In this document: positions 47,130 through 58,368 of the stretch, piece after piece | How the letters are laid out: each line of letters opens with the position of its first letter | Position numbering within the stretch: the stretch's first letter is position 1 | Origin: Cyathus striatus | Lineage: Eukaryota; Basidiomycota; Agaricomycetes; Agaricales; Nidulariaceae | Direction of reading: 5' to 3' | Assembly (NCBI GenBank): GCA_025738555.1 | Contig: JAOVFP010000009.1 | Span: 1,612,001 to 1,676,000 of the forward strand | DNA length: 64,000 bases | Notes under the pieces: model-generated | What the model saw: the letters and a program-made list of their open reading frames with translations, nothing else | The model's database searches: none | Told to the model about the DNA's origin: nothing | Made by a program: the position numbers and the translations under genes

Positions 47130-47670
47130 AAACATAGGGACGAGAGAGAAAGGGGGGAAAGCTGTGAGTTGAGGTGGGTGGTTTGGGGATGTGCATTCTA
47201 CATGAAGTAGACAGGTAGAGATGGGTGAAGAAGAGAAGGGAGGGAGGGAGGGAAAAGAGGGTGCATACCCTCATGACTTGAGGGGGGGCAAGGGGGAGAG
47301 GACACTTGACCTCGTTACCTGCAAGACGAGGGGATGGGAGGGAAGGAAGGGATGACGAAGTGGTGCTCGTTGTCATGATATGATGGTCCCTGAATCTACA
47401 CCTGTCACTTGCAAGGCGAGAGGTAGAGCGTTGGGTGGGGACCATAGGGTGGCGTTAGTCTTTGTAGTATTGCTGGCCTAATGCCGCTCATCACTTGGAA
47501 ATTGGGGGGAAAGAGTTGAGGGGGAGGAGGGGAGGGGGGGGGGCGATGGCGATGGCACAATGCTCACTCCTTGCAAGAAGAGGGAAGGAAGGGGTTGGTC
47601 GAGGAACTATAGACAGGGACATGTGTACAAGTGGGGGGTTGGGGAGGGGTTGGATTTGCGAGCGATGTTA
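47130..47670. repeat. Purine/G-rich block with recurring TTGCAAG-GAGGG words
   Basis: Strong strand asymmetry: long GGGAGGGAGGG, GGGGAGGGGGGGGGG and GAAGGAAGGG tracts on the plus strand. A loose unit recurs about every 100-150 bp (CCTGCAAGACGAGGGG near 47318, ACTTGCAAGGCGAGAGG near 47408, CCTTGCAAGAAGAGGG near 47549). Some tracts could form G-quadruplexes. The opposite-strand Ser/Pro frames are a composition artefact. Confidence 0.6.
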
Positions 47671-48383
47671 GCAGTGTAGAACATTGGAAAAGGAGACAGG
47701 GAAGGGTGTACCACACATCGTCAGCATGGACTGAGGATAAGGAGGGATCTAAATGGGCTTGAGTAATGAGTAAAACGAAGGTAGGGAGGATGTACGATGA
47801 ATAGGTAAGGTCCTTTGCCCCAAAATTCAGTGATCATCGTCATATGAATGTCTTCATTGCCCCGCTATCCCCCTACTAGCCTTACAAACGCAGCACCTCC
47901 CTCTGACTATACCCCTCATCATATCCCAACCCACACTTCCAGGCCTTGAAAACAGACATTTCTGCAGTGGTGGGTGGAAAACCAACTCAGGTATGAGTGC
48001 TGAATTTGAATGCTGATACTTGTGGTGTTGCTAGTCAAGGAGCACCATTGCTTCCTGCTGAGGTAGAAGAACTGAATGCAGGGTTTGGGTGAAATGGTGG
48101 GCGTGTTGTATGAAGAAACATGAACTCGTTGTCGGTGGGCCATGGCTGGAGGCAGGATGGTGGGGCTGTGGACATACGGGTGGGGTATGAAACCAGGGCG
48201 CCTTCTCCAAACAGCAGCAGCAATGCGGTCCCTCCCTTCTTCCTGAACCCAGCTATCATTGTCGTTGTTGGGCGAAATGATGAGAGGAAGGTGGTATGTG
48301 TAGTTAGAGGTGGGAATGATTGGGTAGAGGCACGAATGCGTGTGCTGGAGTTCGAAATAAGCTTTTGATGGATTCAAAAGCTA

Positions 48384-48990
48384 AGGTAGGCCTCATACAT
48401 ACTCGACCACCCCCACGTGACCCAGCATTCCAAGGTGTCAAGATATCGTATTTTTTGAACTACACTTCAGACACTAAACGGATCACATACTGTTAACAAC
48501 CGAATGTCAGGCATACAAATACCAATAGCCTGTAGCTACCGCATGTTAAAATAATGAGAATCGAGAATGTAGACCTCATATTAGTGGAACTATCCCATTT
48601 AGGAAGGTGTATGTTATGGTCAGTATTTTGAGAGCTAGTTAATGTAAACTTGACCAGACGCCGAGCCTTAGCTACCATCTGTTATTAACATCATCCCAAA
48701 TGGCCAGAAGAAATTCTGTGTAACGAGAATGAGATTTGAGCTAACAGACCCCAAAATACTAATGGTCTCCCATGGGATATAGAAATGACTACATATCTCG
48801 CTTAAATCATGCTCTACAATCAAATTAAAAGCATTTAACGAAAGTCCTTGTCTTATATTATATTAATCTGCAATTAATACGTTATATTCAAGTAGAATTG
48901 TGAAACTAAGACATGAATATTTCCTATGTTACACATTTGTGACATCACGTGGTCCCCAGGAGGGTGGTCGAGTATGTATGAGGCCTACCT
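48384..48990. mobile_element. TA-flanked MITE with perfect TIRs (607 bp)
   Basis: Terminal repeats beginning AGGTAGGCCTCATACATACT are identical at both ends for about 29 bp and then continue with CACGTG in both arms. TA dinucleotides flank it at 48382-48383 and 48991-48992. No coding capacity. Perfect repeats and retained CpG in them (ACTCGACC) suggest the most recent transposition in the window. Confidence 0.88.
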
Positions 48991-48992
48991 TA

Positions 48993-49560
48993 CTATTCAT
49001 CTTCCTGTATTTTGCAACGAGCCGATACCTATTGCTACCAAGTTTTCAATCGTTGCTGAGATGAGTACATATGATAGAGCTATACTAGCGAGTTACCTCA
49101 ATATTATGATAGGAGCATGCCGAGAGTTGTTGAACCTACCTTCATCGCCTATGATCTCCAGGCTACATTTTGTGAGGTACGTTTGTCTTTATTCGTTATA
49201 TTTCTCCCTCCTATGGTAGACAAACATTTGTAGGTAGGCAATTGGGTGATGGTCCACTGGGGAGGATGTTGGAGGGCCACAGAATTGATACACGTTGAAC
49301 ATATGGTGCACTGGAGAGGAGGTTGGAGGGATGCAGAGTCAGTACATGTCAAACAGCACAGGAAGACAAAGTGAAAGAACGCAAAGAAAGGTAACAGTTG
49401 CAAAACCAAAATGAAAGAGGTAAGTCGCTGGTATTTCGCAAGCTGTTGAACACTTACTTTTATTCATAATAGAAAGTAAGTTTCTATGTCTGTACAGGCA
49501 AGACATCCAGGAGTTGTCGCGCTGTAAACTGGTACAACATCCGATACCCCATGTAAGCTT
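48993..49560 (+). pseudogene. Remnant of a multi-exon gene
   Basis: After the MITE a frame reads TIHLPVFCNEPIPIATKFSI and MIGACRELLNLPSSPMISRL, ending at a plausible donor (GTACGTTT, 49179). Further on, GKTSRSCRAVNWYNIRYPM and a TAA (49501-49560) resemble the end of the gene remnant at 24.8-25.1 kb. Between them a 54-bp unit is tandemly duplicated (49251 and 49305). Family and function unknown. Confidence 0.4.
49251..49358. repeat. 54-bp tandem duplication
   Basis: Two copies, starting GGTCCACTGGGGAGGATGTT and GGTGCACTGGAGAGGAGGTT. The unit is a multiple of three, so it would add 18 codons without shifting frame. Confidence 0.7.
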
Positions 49561-49835
49561 TTCTTGAATTGCGTTACCTTATACATGCTTATATTTTCAG
49601 TGCAAGAAAAAAGAGAAATTAAGATGTGTAATTAGTTGACCGTTAGTGTAGATAGTTGACCATTACATTGTAGAAGTCTTGATTGAGGCTAGTAAGTATA
49701 TTTTGTAGGGTGAATACTGTGTAGGAATGAGTGAGTTTTTTGCTCTCTTTGGCTTAATTTGATAAAATTACAAACTAATGAAATTGACGCTACCACCTCC
49801 GCTATTCTATGTGAACATCCCTATTGAGTAATGAG

Positions 49836-50151
49836 AACATGACAGATGGTATGGGTTGGTGAACAAGAAGTCAATTTGGGAAACGTACCAATGATCCTGA
49901 CATTGTGTATGTCCTCGAATAAAAATGACGCTGTCGCCAAAGCACCAAAGAGTAAGTCCCCTCCCTCCTAAATGGGCATGAATAAATGATTTGACCTGTA
50001 TGTTACTGTAACATGACAAATAAGTCAGTAGACAAATCTGATTCGGGAAAACATACCAATGATTCTGACACCGTGTACGTTGTCGAATCATCATCGAATA
50101 ACAATAATGCTACTACCAATGCACCAAATATCACTAATAAAGAGTAAGTCA
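49836..50151 (+). repeat. Tandemly duplicated exon-like unit (174 bp)
   Basis: AACATGACA to GTAAGTC occurs twice (from 49836 and 50010). Both copies end in a splice-donor-like A-GTAAGTC. The second reads NDSDTVYVVESSSNNNNATT and NAPNITNKE in one frame; the first, NDPDIVYVLE, has a TAA and TGA. So one copy is better preserved. It appears to be a duplicated exon of an unidentified gene. Confidence 0.5.
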
Positions 50152-50169
50152 TTCGAATACAGCAGTTCT

Positions 50170-51980
50170 TGAAATAGAAACAGACATACCTTATGTCTCT
50201 GTATACGCTCTCTTTTATACAAGCACCATTAAACACGACATCAGCACTCAGCAGTGAGTCTCTTATTCATATTCATAATAGACTGTCAATTTCTACAAAT
50301 GGGAAAGACGCCTGTTAACTGATGCATTATATCTATCTTACAGACTACATACACATCTCACACTTCTCTGTCGTTGTTGTACCAGGATTTCCCACTGTTC
50401 TTCTCTTTGGTAATGATAGAGGTACAGGTATATAAACCATGTAAGACATTTCTTGAATATAGCTCAATACAACAAATAGGCATTGTGTTACCGAAGGGTT
50501 CTGTGACTTGTAAGCTGAAAAGATTACGGATAGATATCTTGCATTTCAGTGAGATACACAGCAGATTCCTTCAGCTTATTTCCGTTTTGTCCATCTATTG
50601 CAAGTTGTCTAAAGCTTTCTGACGAGAATATGAAGTCAGGGATGGTCATATTAGGGTCTGGCACTAGCTTTCCATCATTCGTCGTTTGAACAATATGTCA
50701 GCATCAGACTGTGCTCAATTCCTCATGGGAAGTCATCTAGTGCCTAAGTTTTAATTGACCACGATCAGTTTATTAATTACTTTTGACCTATTATTAGTCC
50801 AAGCTATTATTATATTTCGCACTTTTGAGGGATGACTCTGAGTAGCTCCAAGTTCGAAACCCACTTGGATAGACTTGAATGCAATCCAAGACATCTTTCG
50901 GAAGCGGGTGTTTACTTGCATCTACACACTGGTTTGGAATCACATGCGCGAATTGATGGTGTGATTGAGCATGATAGTTGGATTATATAGGACACAAGTG
51001 ATTTCATCATGGCCAACTTAAATACAAGTAAAGACATATCAAGACAGCCCACAGATGTAACACACATGGGAAATTATGATACTGCTAAGCAAGTGTAAAG
51101 GTGGTGGTTAAGTTGGTGCCTAAACAAAGAAATATAAATAGAGCGAGTTGCAAGTGAGTTAAAGGAGATGGGATCGTAGATTTTGGAAGGGAAATGGGAA
51201 AGTGTGAAACTTAGATCATAGAATGAATTGAAAGAAAATTTGAAGAGTAAAACTGAGAAAGGGAGACATGGAGCAGTGACACAACCTTTGGTAAAGCAAA
51301 TTGCGCATTCAGTGGGTCTTGGTAGTGCATGATGTTGATGATCTTGAGTTGCTGTTGAGTAATTGCGACATTTCTAACAGTGTATGTGTGTCGGCGTTGG
51401 ATGGAACCTGCAGGAGAAGCCAAGTGAGAGGGGGAGGGCGAACACGAATAGTGCGCTCTACTATAAGCAATGAAGAAACTAAATTAAACAAAATCAGTTA
51501 CAAAACACATTCATCGAGTAGAAAAAACAGTGCTCACTATTATGTATCCTTCCACCCTGCCCCGCATTTGTCATTGCTAATTAAGTCAAGCTGGTGTACA
51601 AGCAGGGGGTTATTAATGTTACACGGGCAGTGTTGGTAGAGATAATGCAAGACTAATGGCTTGTTTGATTGTCAGAAGATCCAATGGGGCAGTAAGGTCA
51701 ACATAGAGCCTAGTTGTCCAATATTTAGCGCCACCTTAATCTTATAGTATATCTTGCTGGAGATTTCTACACAAGAAAAAGAATATATTGGAAACTTATC
51801 AAGGGATGTTTATTAATTCTATTGCTACCTTACTATACCAATCAAGCCCAAGTACATAAACAGAACATTTGCAAGCCTCATATTTGCACGACTGAACCTA
51901 CATAGTGCATGAAGTGCGAGAGGCTGGTGGGAGAAAGGAAAGGGCATACATGGCGAGTCCTGGACATGCTTAGGCAATTT
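50170..51980. other. No gene recognised
   Basis: Short frames only. A CCAAGTTCGAAACCCACTTGG stretch near 50849 was checked as a tRNA arm and rejected. Some plus-strand frames (50500-50620) end with Lys/Arg/Leu-rich sequence but no motif. Confidence 0.4.
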
Positions 51981-51984
51981 GATT

Positions 51985-52073
51985 TTCTTGAGGGCAGGTG
52001 GCTGGTAGCGGCGCCGGCCAGTAACTATTCCGTTATGTAACATAACGTGACACGTTACGCCTGCCCTCAAGAA
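51985..52073. other. Foldback (hairpin) insertion, GC-rich
   Basis: Perfect 14-bp arms TTCTTGAGGGCAGG (51985-51998) and the reverse complement (52060-52073). Inside are two more inverted pairs: CTGG...CCAG around GCGGCGCCGGC, and CGTTATG-TAA-CATAACG. The same arm occurs singly at 41362-41375. Possibly a tiny foldback element or a structured RNA. Confidence 0.65.
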
Positions 52074-52903
52074 GATGGGACCCACTTTTCAACACATGTG
52101 TAGGTGTGCCTCTGCTCCTTTCTAGTCACACATACTCTGTAGATTATAAGTAGTAGTAAGATGTGATGTACACACTACTTTACACTATTGTCTGTCTGGG
52201 GATATATACCATAATTTTGAAGGTCTACAAGCACGCTAAACTTGAGTAAAGCAATGAGAGTTGGAGGGAAGGTGAAAGGCACTGGCAGGAATATTGATCG
52301 ACAGGAGATAACTGTACCATTTTGGCCAAGTTGAACCTAGTGTTCAAGGGTAGCTGTGATATGCATCAAATGGGGTATTGGTTCACAACCATTAACTGAA
52401 GGGAGTGAGGGCTCATTGAACAAGTTGTCGGGATAATATGTATGTCCCTTTTTCATATATCTGTAATTATTTCTCAGTCTACTAATCTTCAGCATAAACA
52501 GCCATTTCGTAGTACATACCAAGTGTTGCCATATTGGTTGGAATTTGATAGGATCAAGAAAAAATGTATGTTCCATTTATTACTGTCTTTTCGACACACT
52601 AACACTTCATCTGCATGTTTCTTCACTCTATTTTGAGCTCTCTATCCACAGAATATGTTTCTGCTATGCTGTTCAACGCCTCTGCTCCTTACATACTGTG
52701 GAGCTTCTCTACATGAACAATCCACCCCAACCCCTTTATACCCATCCTGCCACATCGCCACTGTGCCTCATATATCACTCCAAGACGTGATCTACTTCAC
52801 CTTCAATTCCCTTCATGCTCGTTATTGATCTAAATGTAATATAGGGTATAAATATACTGTCCTTGAAACCTCTATGCCTGAGAATGAACATATTCAATGT
52901 ACT

Positions 52904-53230
52904 TCAACAACTTAAGCGAGTTGTCACATGCCTCGCCTCCCTCTTCCCAAGCAGCATTGAGTGAATCGGCCATCTTAGCAATGTTCGCGTCAATCTTGGC
53001 CCCCCCCTGTCCTTGTTGAAGAAAGCCTTTTGGAACATCTCCTTAGCCTCGAAGGTGACGTCCTCTATCGTCCACATGGGTGTCTGCCAAGTGCTAGCAT
53101 GGTACTTCAGCCCATAGCCCAAGCACACTTGCGATAGCTTGGAACCGCATCCATACACCTGGGAGACAAGGATGGAGAGCAAGGGCTCTCTGCACGAGCA
53201 ATGCCCTGCAATACTAACAGGCATACATAC
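52904..53230 (-). pseudogene. Higher-GC coding remnant with homopolymer frameshift
   Basis: GC content is clearly above the neighbourhood and the codons look like an ordinary expressed gene. Minus strand: YGCGSKLSQVCLGYGLKYHA, TIEDVTFEAKEMFQKAFFNK, then a run of eight G, after which the good frame is one base over: AKIDANIAKMADSLNAAWEE, GGEACDNSLKLLKYIEYVHS, ending QA-TAG at about 52904. One extra G would join them. The family is not recognised. It may be a fragment of a host gene or a recent capture. Confidence 0.5.
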
Positions 53231-53394
53231 ACAATACATTATTGAAAAGTGGTAAGCATGCTTAGGAAGTTCTTTGGACTCCCTGATGCTTTTGCATCTG
53301 TCAACGTGCCACAATGGTCAGATAACCGAAATGCATTACAGTAGACTAATTCGGCACACTAGTCTGACTATTTTATGACACTGAAGAACATTAT

Positions 53395-53847
53395 TCAAGG
53401 TATATGATTATCCATATTTACTGGTACGAGTGGCATCTCTGGTGCAGCTGATTTCGTCCTTGATGGTGTTGACAATGTAAGTTCGACTCCTAAGCTGAAG
53501 GTGTACAGATATGCGTACAGAGTGCAGTAGTGTCCATCTACAGCTTTTACTCTAACTGGTTGTCGAGATAGGGGAAATGTCCTGTGGGAAATTCTGAAGA
53601 GCCAGAGGGAAGGCCGCTTGTCCAGTAAATTGATACACACAAACACTTCTCATAGCGCTGGGACAGGTAAACAGTGAGTATAGAATGCTCTCTTGTAGTC
53701 AATGAGCTGACTGCAATTCTTAGGTGGATGCGATGCTTCTAATTCTAGTTTGATCCAGCAATACCATTTGCTAATTGAATACAGAAACCTTGTCGTTGGT
53801 CCTACAGAGCCATCTGTAACTGAGTCATGTATGCCCTGTAAAAACAC
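53395..53847 (-). pseudogene. Unknown ORF with a single TGA
   Basis: One frame, open from 53847 to 53395 except a TGA at 53652-53650 (PAL-R-EVFVC) where Arg CGA is plausible. Segments: GSVGPTTRFLYSISKWYCWI, CSQLIDYKRAFYTHCLPVPA, LLDKRPSLWLFRISHRTFPL, ending VPVNMDNHIP. Protein-like throughout; I do not recognise the family. Confidence 0.5.
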
Positions 53848-53849
53848 TC

Positions 53850-54750
53850 AGTCACTAATACATAGCGATTTAGTCATCATGGGGTCACTATTGATCTAAT
53901 GGTGATGAAGGTGTCATTTTGTTAAACTCAAATTTGACTGTTGTGTGATATAACTATTCTAATGCCTCCATATTGTAAAATTTTTAAAAATATTGACTTT
54001 AGAGGGACTTTCTAACTAATACTTAGTTTTTTTGTCACCCACTGAAACAAGATACGTCACACATCACTATACATTGAGCGGCTAAGTCGTTGATTGGTTT
54101 CTAGAGATGATGCGCCGATGTGCCGATGCATATGTAACACATTATGTAACTGTGATGTTGTTTCCTATGTAAGCCTACCCAAGCTAAAAAAAAATAGACC
54201 GTGCACCCAGACAGGCCCCAAGTACTTTTAGATAATACACTGCCAGAGGCTTGCACATAGGCAAACTGTAAGCTCATGTGTACTTAGACTGTAGTTTGGA
54301 CTGTAAGCAGACTAGAGCCGAACCTACTGTGAAACTTTGATGGGGAAACAGAGGATTCTCACAGTCCAAGGACTACAGGCTGAATTTGTCTCTCTTTCAT
54401 AGCTTGTACCTACAAAACATACATACAAACCATGAAATAGAGGACATGAGAGCACAGAGAAAGCAAATATAGCATGAGAAAATGTGAGTACGAGAGAGGG
54501 GAGGAAGGATGGAGGAAGGGCAGCATGAGAGAGAGAGAGTCAAGGACAGAGAAAATGGACGAAGTTGTTCTTGACAAGTGGACTACTATCATCTTAATGT
54601 ATTAATAGACTCCTGCTATTATTATAATACTGAATATGACAGCTTTCAAGCTGATAGCTGGATCGATCATTCATTACATCTGGCACCATTAACCCCGATA
54701 CATCAAAGTGATTGTTCCATATATGTAAGATTAAGTACAACCGTTTCAGT
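53850..54750. other. No gene recognised
   Basis: Spacer upstream of nothing obvious on the plus strand and downstream of the minus-strand gene at 54752. Contains AGAG-rich low-complexity sequence (54430-54550). No motifs. Confidence 0.45.
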
Positions 54751-54751
54751 C

Positions 54752-57700
54752 TTAAGCATCACCGTCGAACTGATAAGCAATGCTTAATTTGGCATCCAAC
54801 AATTGTCTCTCAGATGGATGAAGACTCTGATACCATGATTCATCATAACAGTTAATTGGAAGCCCTTGTGGTGTGATTGTATCAGGATTCTTTCTAGTTG
54901 TATGAACCCTATGGCGCTTTTCATTTCCTGGCCTTCGCCGAGTTCTTCTGATTATTGCTGTACTATTTTCATAGGTATCTAGACGATGATACAATACCTC
55001 CAGCAGTTTTGCATGCCATATTGGGCCAATTGTTTTGAATTGCTTCGGCTTTGCATCCGTATCTGTTTCATCAGAGCTAACTCCAGCGGTGCCTATAGCT
55101 TTTATCAAATCAAAATGCCTTCGAACACCATCTTCTATCTCTATGGCACGCAGACAATTGTTGTATAACTAAGTTACTTGTGAGTTTATAATCACTTAAC
55201 ATTAAATATAAAGAGTGCATACAGTGTTTTTGCAACTTGCACATGAGTTCTTTTTCAGTCTTTCAAGTGCAGCCAGCGCTGGATTGTCCAAACTAAATTC
55301 TTTATATATACCATAGATATACTGCAAATAACTTTGAACAGCTTGGAGAATGAAATCCCATTCCAGAAAGTCGTCAGGAAATTGCTCTCCATAATATGTA
55401 TACACGCCACATTTGGCAGACCCAAGGAAGTCTTCCACTACAACATCAGCGGCTTCAATGTTGAACAGGATGGTTATTGTCTTCGAGAAGTCGATGCAGA
55501 AGTCATTGGCTGTTATTGGTGGGAACCCTATATCGCGATTGTTATATTTCTCAAGCTCTTCATCTGTTAATGGGATGAATCTGTCAAATAGCTCTGCATC
55601 GTATCTCTGGTCTTTCTTCATTCCAAGTAGATGCTTTATATGTGTACGAATTGCTTCCTACAATTGCTTTAATGACAGCAAACATTTAAAATAAGAGTAC
55701 TGACGCACCAGAAAGAAGCTTCTTCTGGAATCATTTTTCAAAGGCACTTGTTCCTTAGTGCGAATGATCTTCCTGTGCGAGCCCGTTCCTGAAGATGCTA
55801 AGTTGGGAATGCGATCACTATGAGGCACCCTACTCGATGACGGAGACTCTCTGGGGACACTTCCACCTGTAGGAAGCAATCAATAACCACCCACAATTGG
55901 TAGATCTTCGATAAGACAGACCTGTTGACAAAAGTCCTTTGACTGTCGACCTCACTGACAATTCGTACTGCTCTGCTTGATGTTTCAAAGCCTCACCCAA
56001 TAACACTCTATCATGCTGCCTTTCTGCTTCTCTATTTTTCAGCAAGGCTCTGAACTCATCTTCTTGCCGACGTCGCTCACATTCTATCATGTCTGATACG
56101 ATATGAGCCATCTTCTTTTGCTCTTGAAGGAGTAATGCCTTGAATGATTCATATTCTTTTTCTTTCTGTTTCTTCAACTCTGAAGCGCTGTTATCATTAT
56201 ATCGTTTCTGATCTTCGTGAAACGTGTTGAACTGATGACTTATAGTGGTGATAAAATTACCAATGTTTAATGGGGGTGTCATTCCAGGATCATTCTGGAT
56301 ACTTGGCTTTTCGACGGCTGTAGTGATCTGAACAGGAGCAGGATTTGACTGTTTAGCAGCTGCGGTCGACTTAGAGGGAGCAGGATTCAGTGGTTGGTTG
56401 ACTGTGGTGTCATTTATGGGAGCTGGATTTGGCTGTTGGCTGGGTATGGCATTGTTTGCAGGAGTGGGAGCTTTACTAGGCCTATTAAATATATTCAGCC
56501 AGTAGAATTTGGGGGCAGGATTCGGGGCTGGAATGCTGATTCGTTAGTCACTTGTGGACATATTCAAAATCCATTCCAATCAACGATCAGCAGCACCTCG
56601 GCACCTGATGACCAAGGGCCTAGTTTCTGTTGGCTGCTACCACTAGGCTATTAATTATGATTAAAGTGTCGAATGCCTTTATGAAAGTAAATACATACCA
56701 AAGCATCCAAATCCATCAGAACTATGGTGTTGGTACCATCCAGCTATCAATTACGTTAGAACGAAGCACTTGGAACAATATCAGTGAATGCACCTTGTCT
56801 GTCTGCGCTGATTGTATTTCTTTCATACCATCACCAACTTCCTCATTAATATATTCCAAAGGGTCCAAATCCATCGGATTTATGCTCTTGTTACTGTCCA
56901 GCTATCAAATATGATTAGAATGATGGTCATCGGCAAAAATCAGTGAACATTGGTACCTTGTCATGCTGCACTGACTCCAAGATAACTTCTTCCGCCCCAC
57001 TATCCTCACACTGACTAGGATCGCGAGATGAATCTGTTCTGGGATACTCACTGTCAGCTTCCATTTCTGTTTTGCTTTCACATGCCTCTTTGTATTGCGA
57101 ACTCGCAGGTTTGGGAAGGGGGTTTGAATTGAAGATCGACTTTAGAACTTCTTCAGTGGTTCCCTAAATATGTTTTAGTAGGATCTGAATAAACGGTTAA
57201 TGAAATTCCCTATGGGAGATGCCTGGCTATCTACAGGTTTCTGCTTTTCTTTCCCTTTCCCTTTCCCTTTCCCTTTCCCTTTCCCTTTCCCTTTCCCTTT
57301 CCCTTTCCCTTTCCCTTTCCCTTTCCCTTTCCCTTTCCCTTTCCCTTTCCCTTTCCCTTTCCCTTTCCCTTTCCCTTTCCCTTTCCCTTTCCCTTTCCCT
57401 TTCCCTTTCCCCCCCCCTTTCCCTTTCATTTTTGTCCTCTTTGTGGGTTTCTTCGACCTTTCTTCTTCCTCGCCACGTTTACCTTTTATGATCACTGCTT
57501 TGACTCGCTTAGAGCGTCGAAGAGATCCAGCCCCAGTCTGCTGGTTTTCAGTTGAGTTAATGATGGCAATTTAAACAAAAATAGAAGCAAATAAAGACCT
57601 CAGGCTGTTTTATTGTTTTGTTGCTTCCCCCCATATCCATTTCAGTCAAGCTTTCTGTAGTACTACCACTGACATTGGTCAACTTAAATGTCTCCGATGC

Positions 57701-58368
57701 AATGCTCGTAGGATTATCTTTCTTGACTGGAACCATGGACATGTTGTCTACCTTTGAAGTAAAGGTGAAGTCCTCCAGTTTGGGTAACTTCACGGTTTCA
57801 CCCCCTTCGTGTTGAGCCCCCTTTGACGCTTCTTTGCTATCTGCGTGGTTGTCCTCTCTGGTCACCACACTATTACTTCTCCTTAATCCTGATCCAAATA
57901 ACTTTGCAAGTGTTCCCTAAATACAGGCATTACTAATAAATAAAAAGAATTACGATATACATCTGTTAACTACGTACCTTGATTGCTTGAAATGGTGTTT
58001 CAGCATGCCCTGCAAAATTGTCCATCTCGTGTGAGTGAAGCCCCTTTATTGTGTGTTTGGTATCATTTGAATGGGATATGCTGTCAATGTGGTGTTTTTC
58101 ACCTGGCTCGTACTTCAAAGAAAAAAAACTTGTGAGCCTAAGAATGCACTATGTTTGGCTCTACACACTGTATCATTTGAAATTCCCAGATCTTCATCAA
58201 CATCGACCAGCTGGATATGACCAATGTGATGGTAGTCACTCAACTAAATTTATGCATAAATGATATAGGACATGTTCTATGCACATCTTGTACCATGCTT
58301 TTACTACCCAGAGTTACTATAGCTGCAGTGTTACTCCATCCAGTATCCATGTCAATATCTTCATCCAT
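54752..58368 (-). CDS. Large multi-exon Agaricomycete orphan gene, apparently intact
   Basis: Start MDEDIDMDTGWSNTAAIVTL at 58368, donor after SKSM (58294). Middle exons carry GTLAKLFGSGLRRSNS, a basic poly(Gly-Lys) segment, and the similar GTTEEVLKSIFNSNPLPKP. The later part is clear: an Asn/Pro/Ser-rich linker, a coiled coil (EDQKRYNDNSASELKKQKEK ... ECERRRQEDEFRALLK) ending at 55922, intron 55921-55867, exon 55866-55709, intron 55708-55658, exon 55657-55223 (AIRTHIKHLLGMKKD, AADVVVEDFLGSAKCGVYTY), intron 55222-55169, last exon 55168-54752 (GTAGVSSDETDTD, GLPINCYDESWYQSL) ending TAA. The last-exon pattern resembles a hypothetical family expanded in Agaricomycetes. I found no CGA-to-TGA stop in the exons I traced. 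The exons between 58290 and 56530 are only partly resolved. Function unknown. Confidence 0.65.
57247..57427. repeat. (CCCTTT)n microsatellite, ~30 copies, in exon
   Basis: About thirty CCCTTT hexamers with one interruption (a C-run near 57411-57418). On the minus strand, in the frame of the host gene, it encodes alternating Gly-Lys for about 29 repeats, flanked by RTKMKGKGGG and KEKQKPVDSQ. The other frames give Phe-Pro or Leu-Ser repeats, which are shadows. It is not the fungal telomere repeat (CCCTAA). Confidence 0.9.

Noticed and set aside
50840..50880. Possible tRNA T-arm (AGTTCGAAACC)
   Set aside because: The loop and stem lengths do not fit, and no acceptor stem, D-arm or A-box lies upstream.
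57247..57427. CCCTTT array as an internal telomere repeat
   Set aside because: The usual filamentous-fungal telomere unit is CCCTAA; this hexamer differs and sits in frame within an exon.
57200..57574. Plus-strand Phe-Pro and Leu-Ser repeat ORFs
   Set aside because: They are complementary and shifted readings of the same microsatellite; the minus-strand frame connects by splicing to flanking exons.
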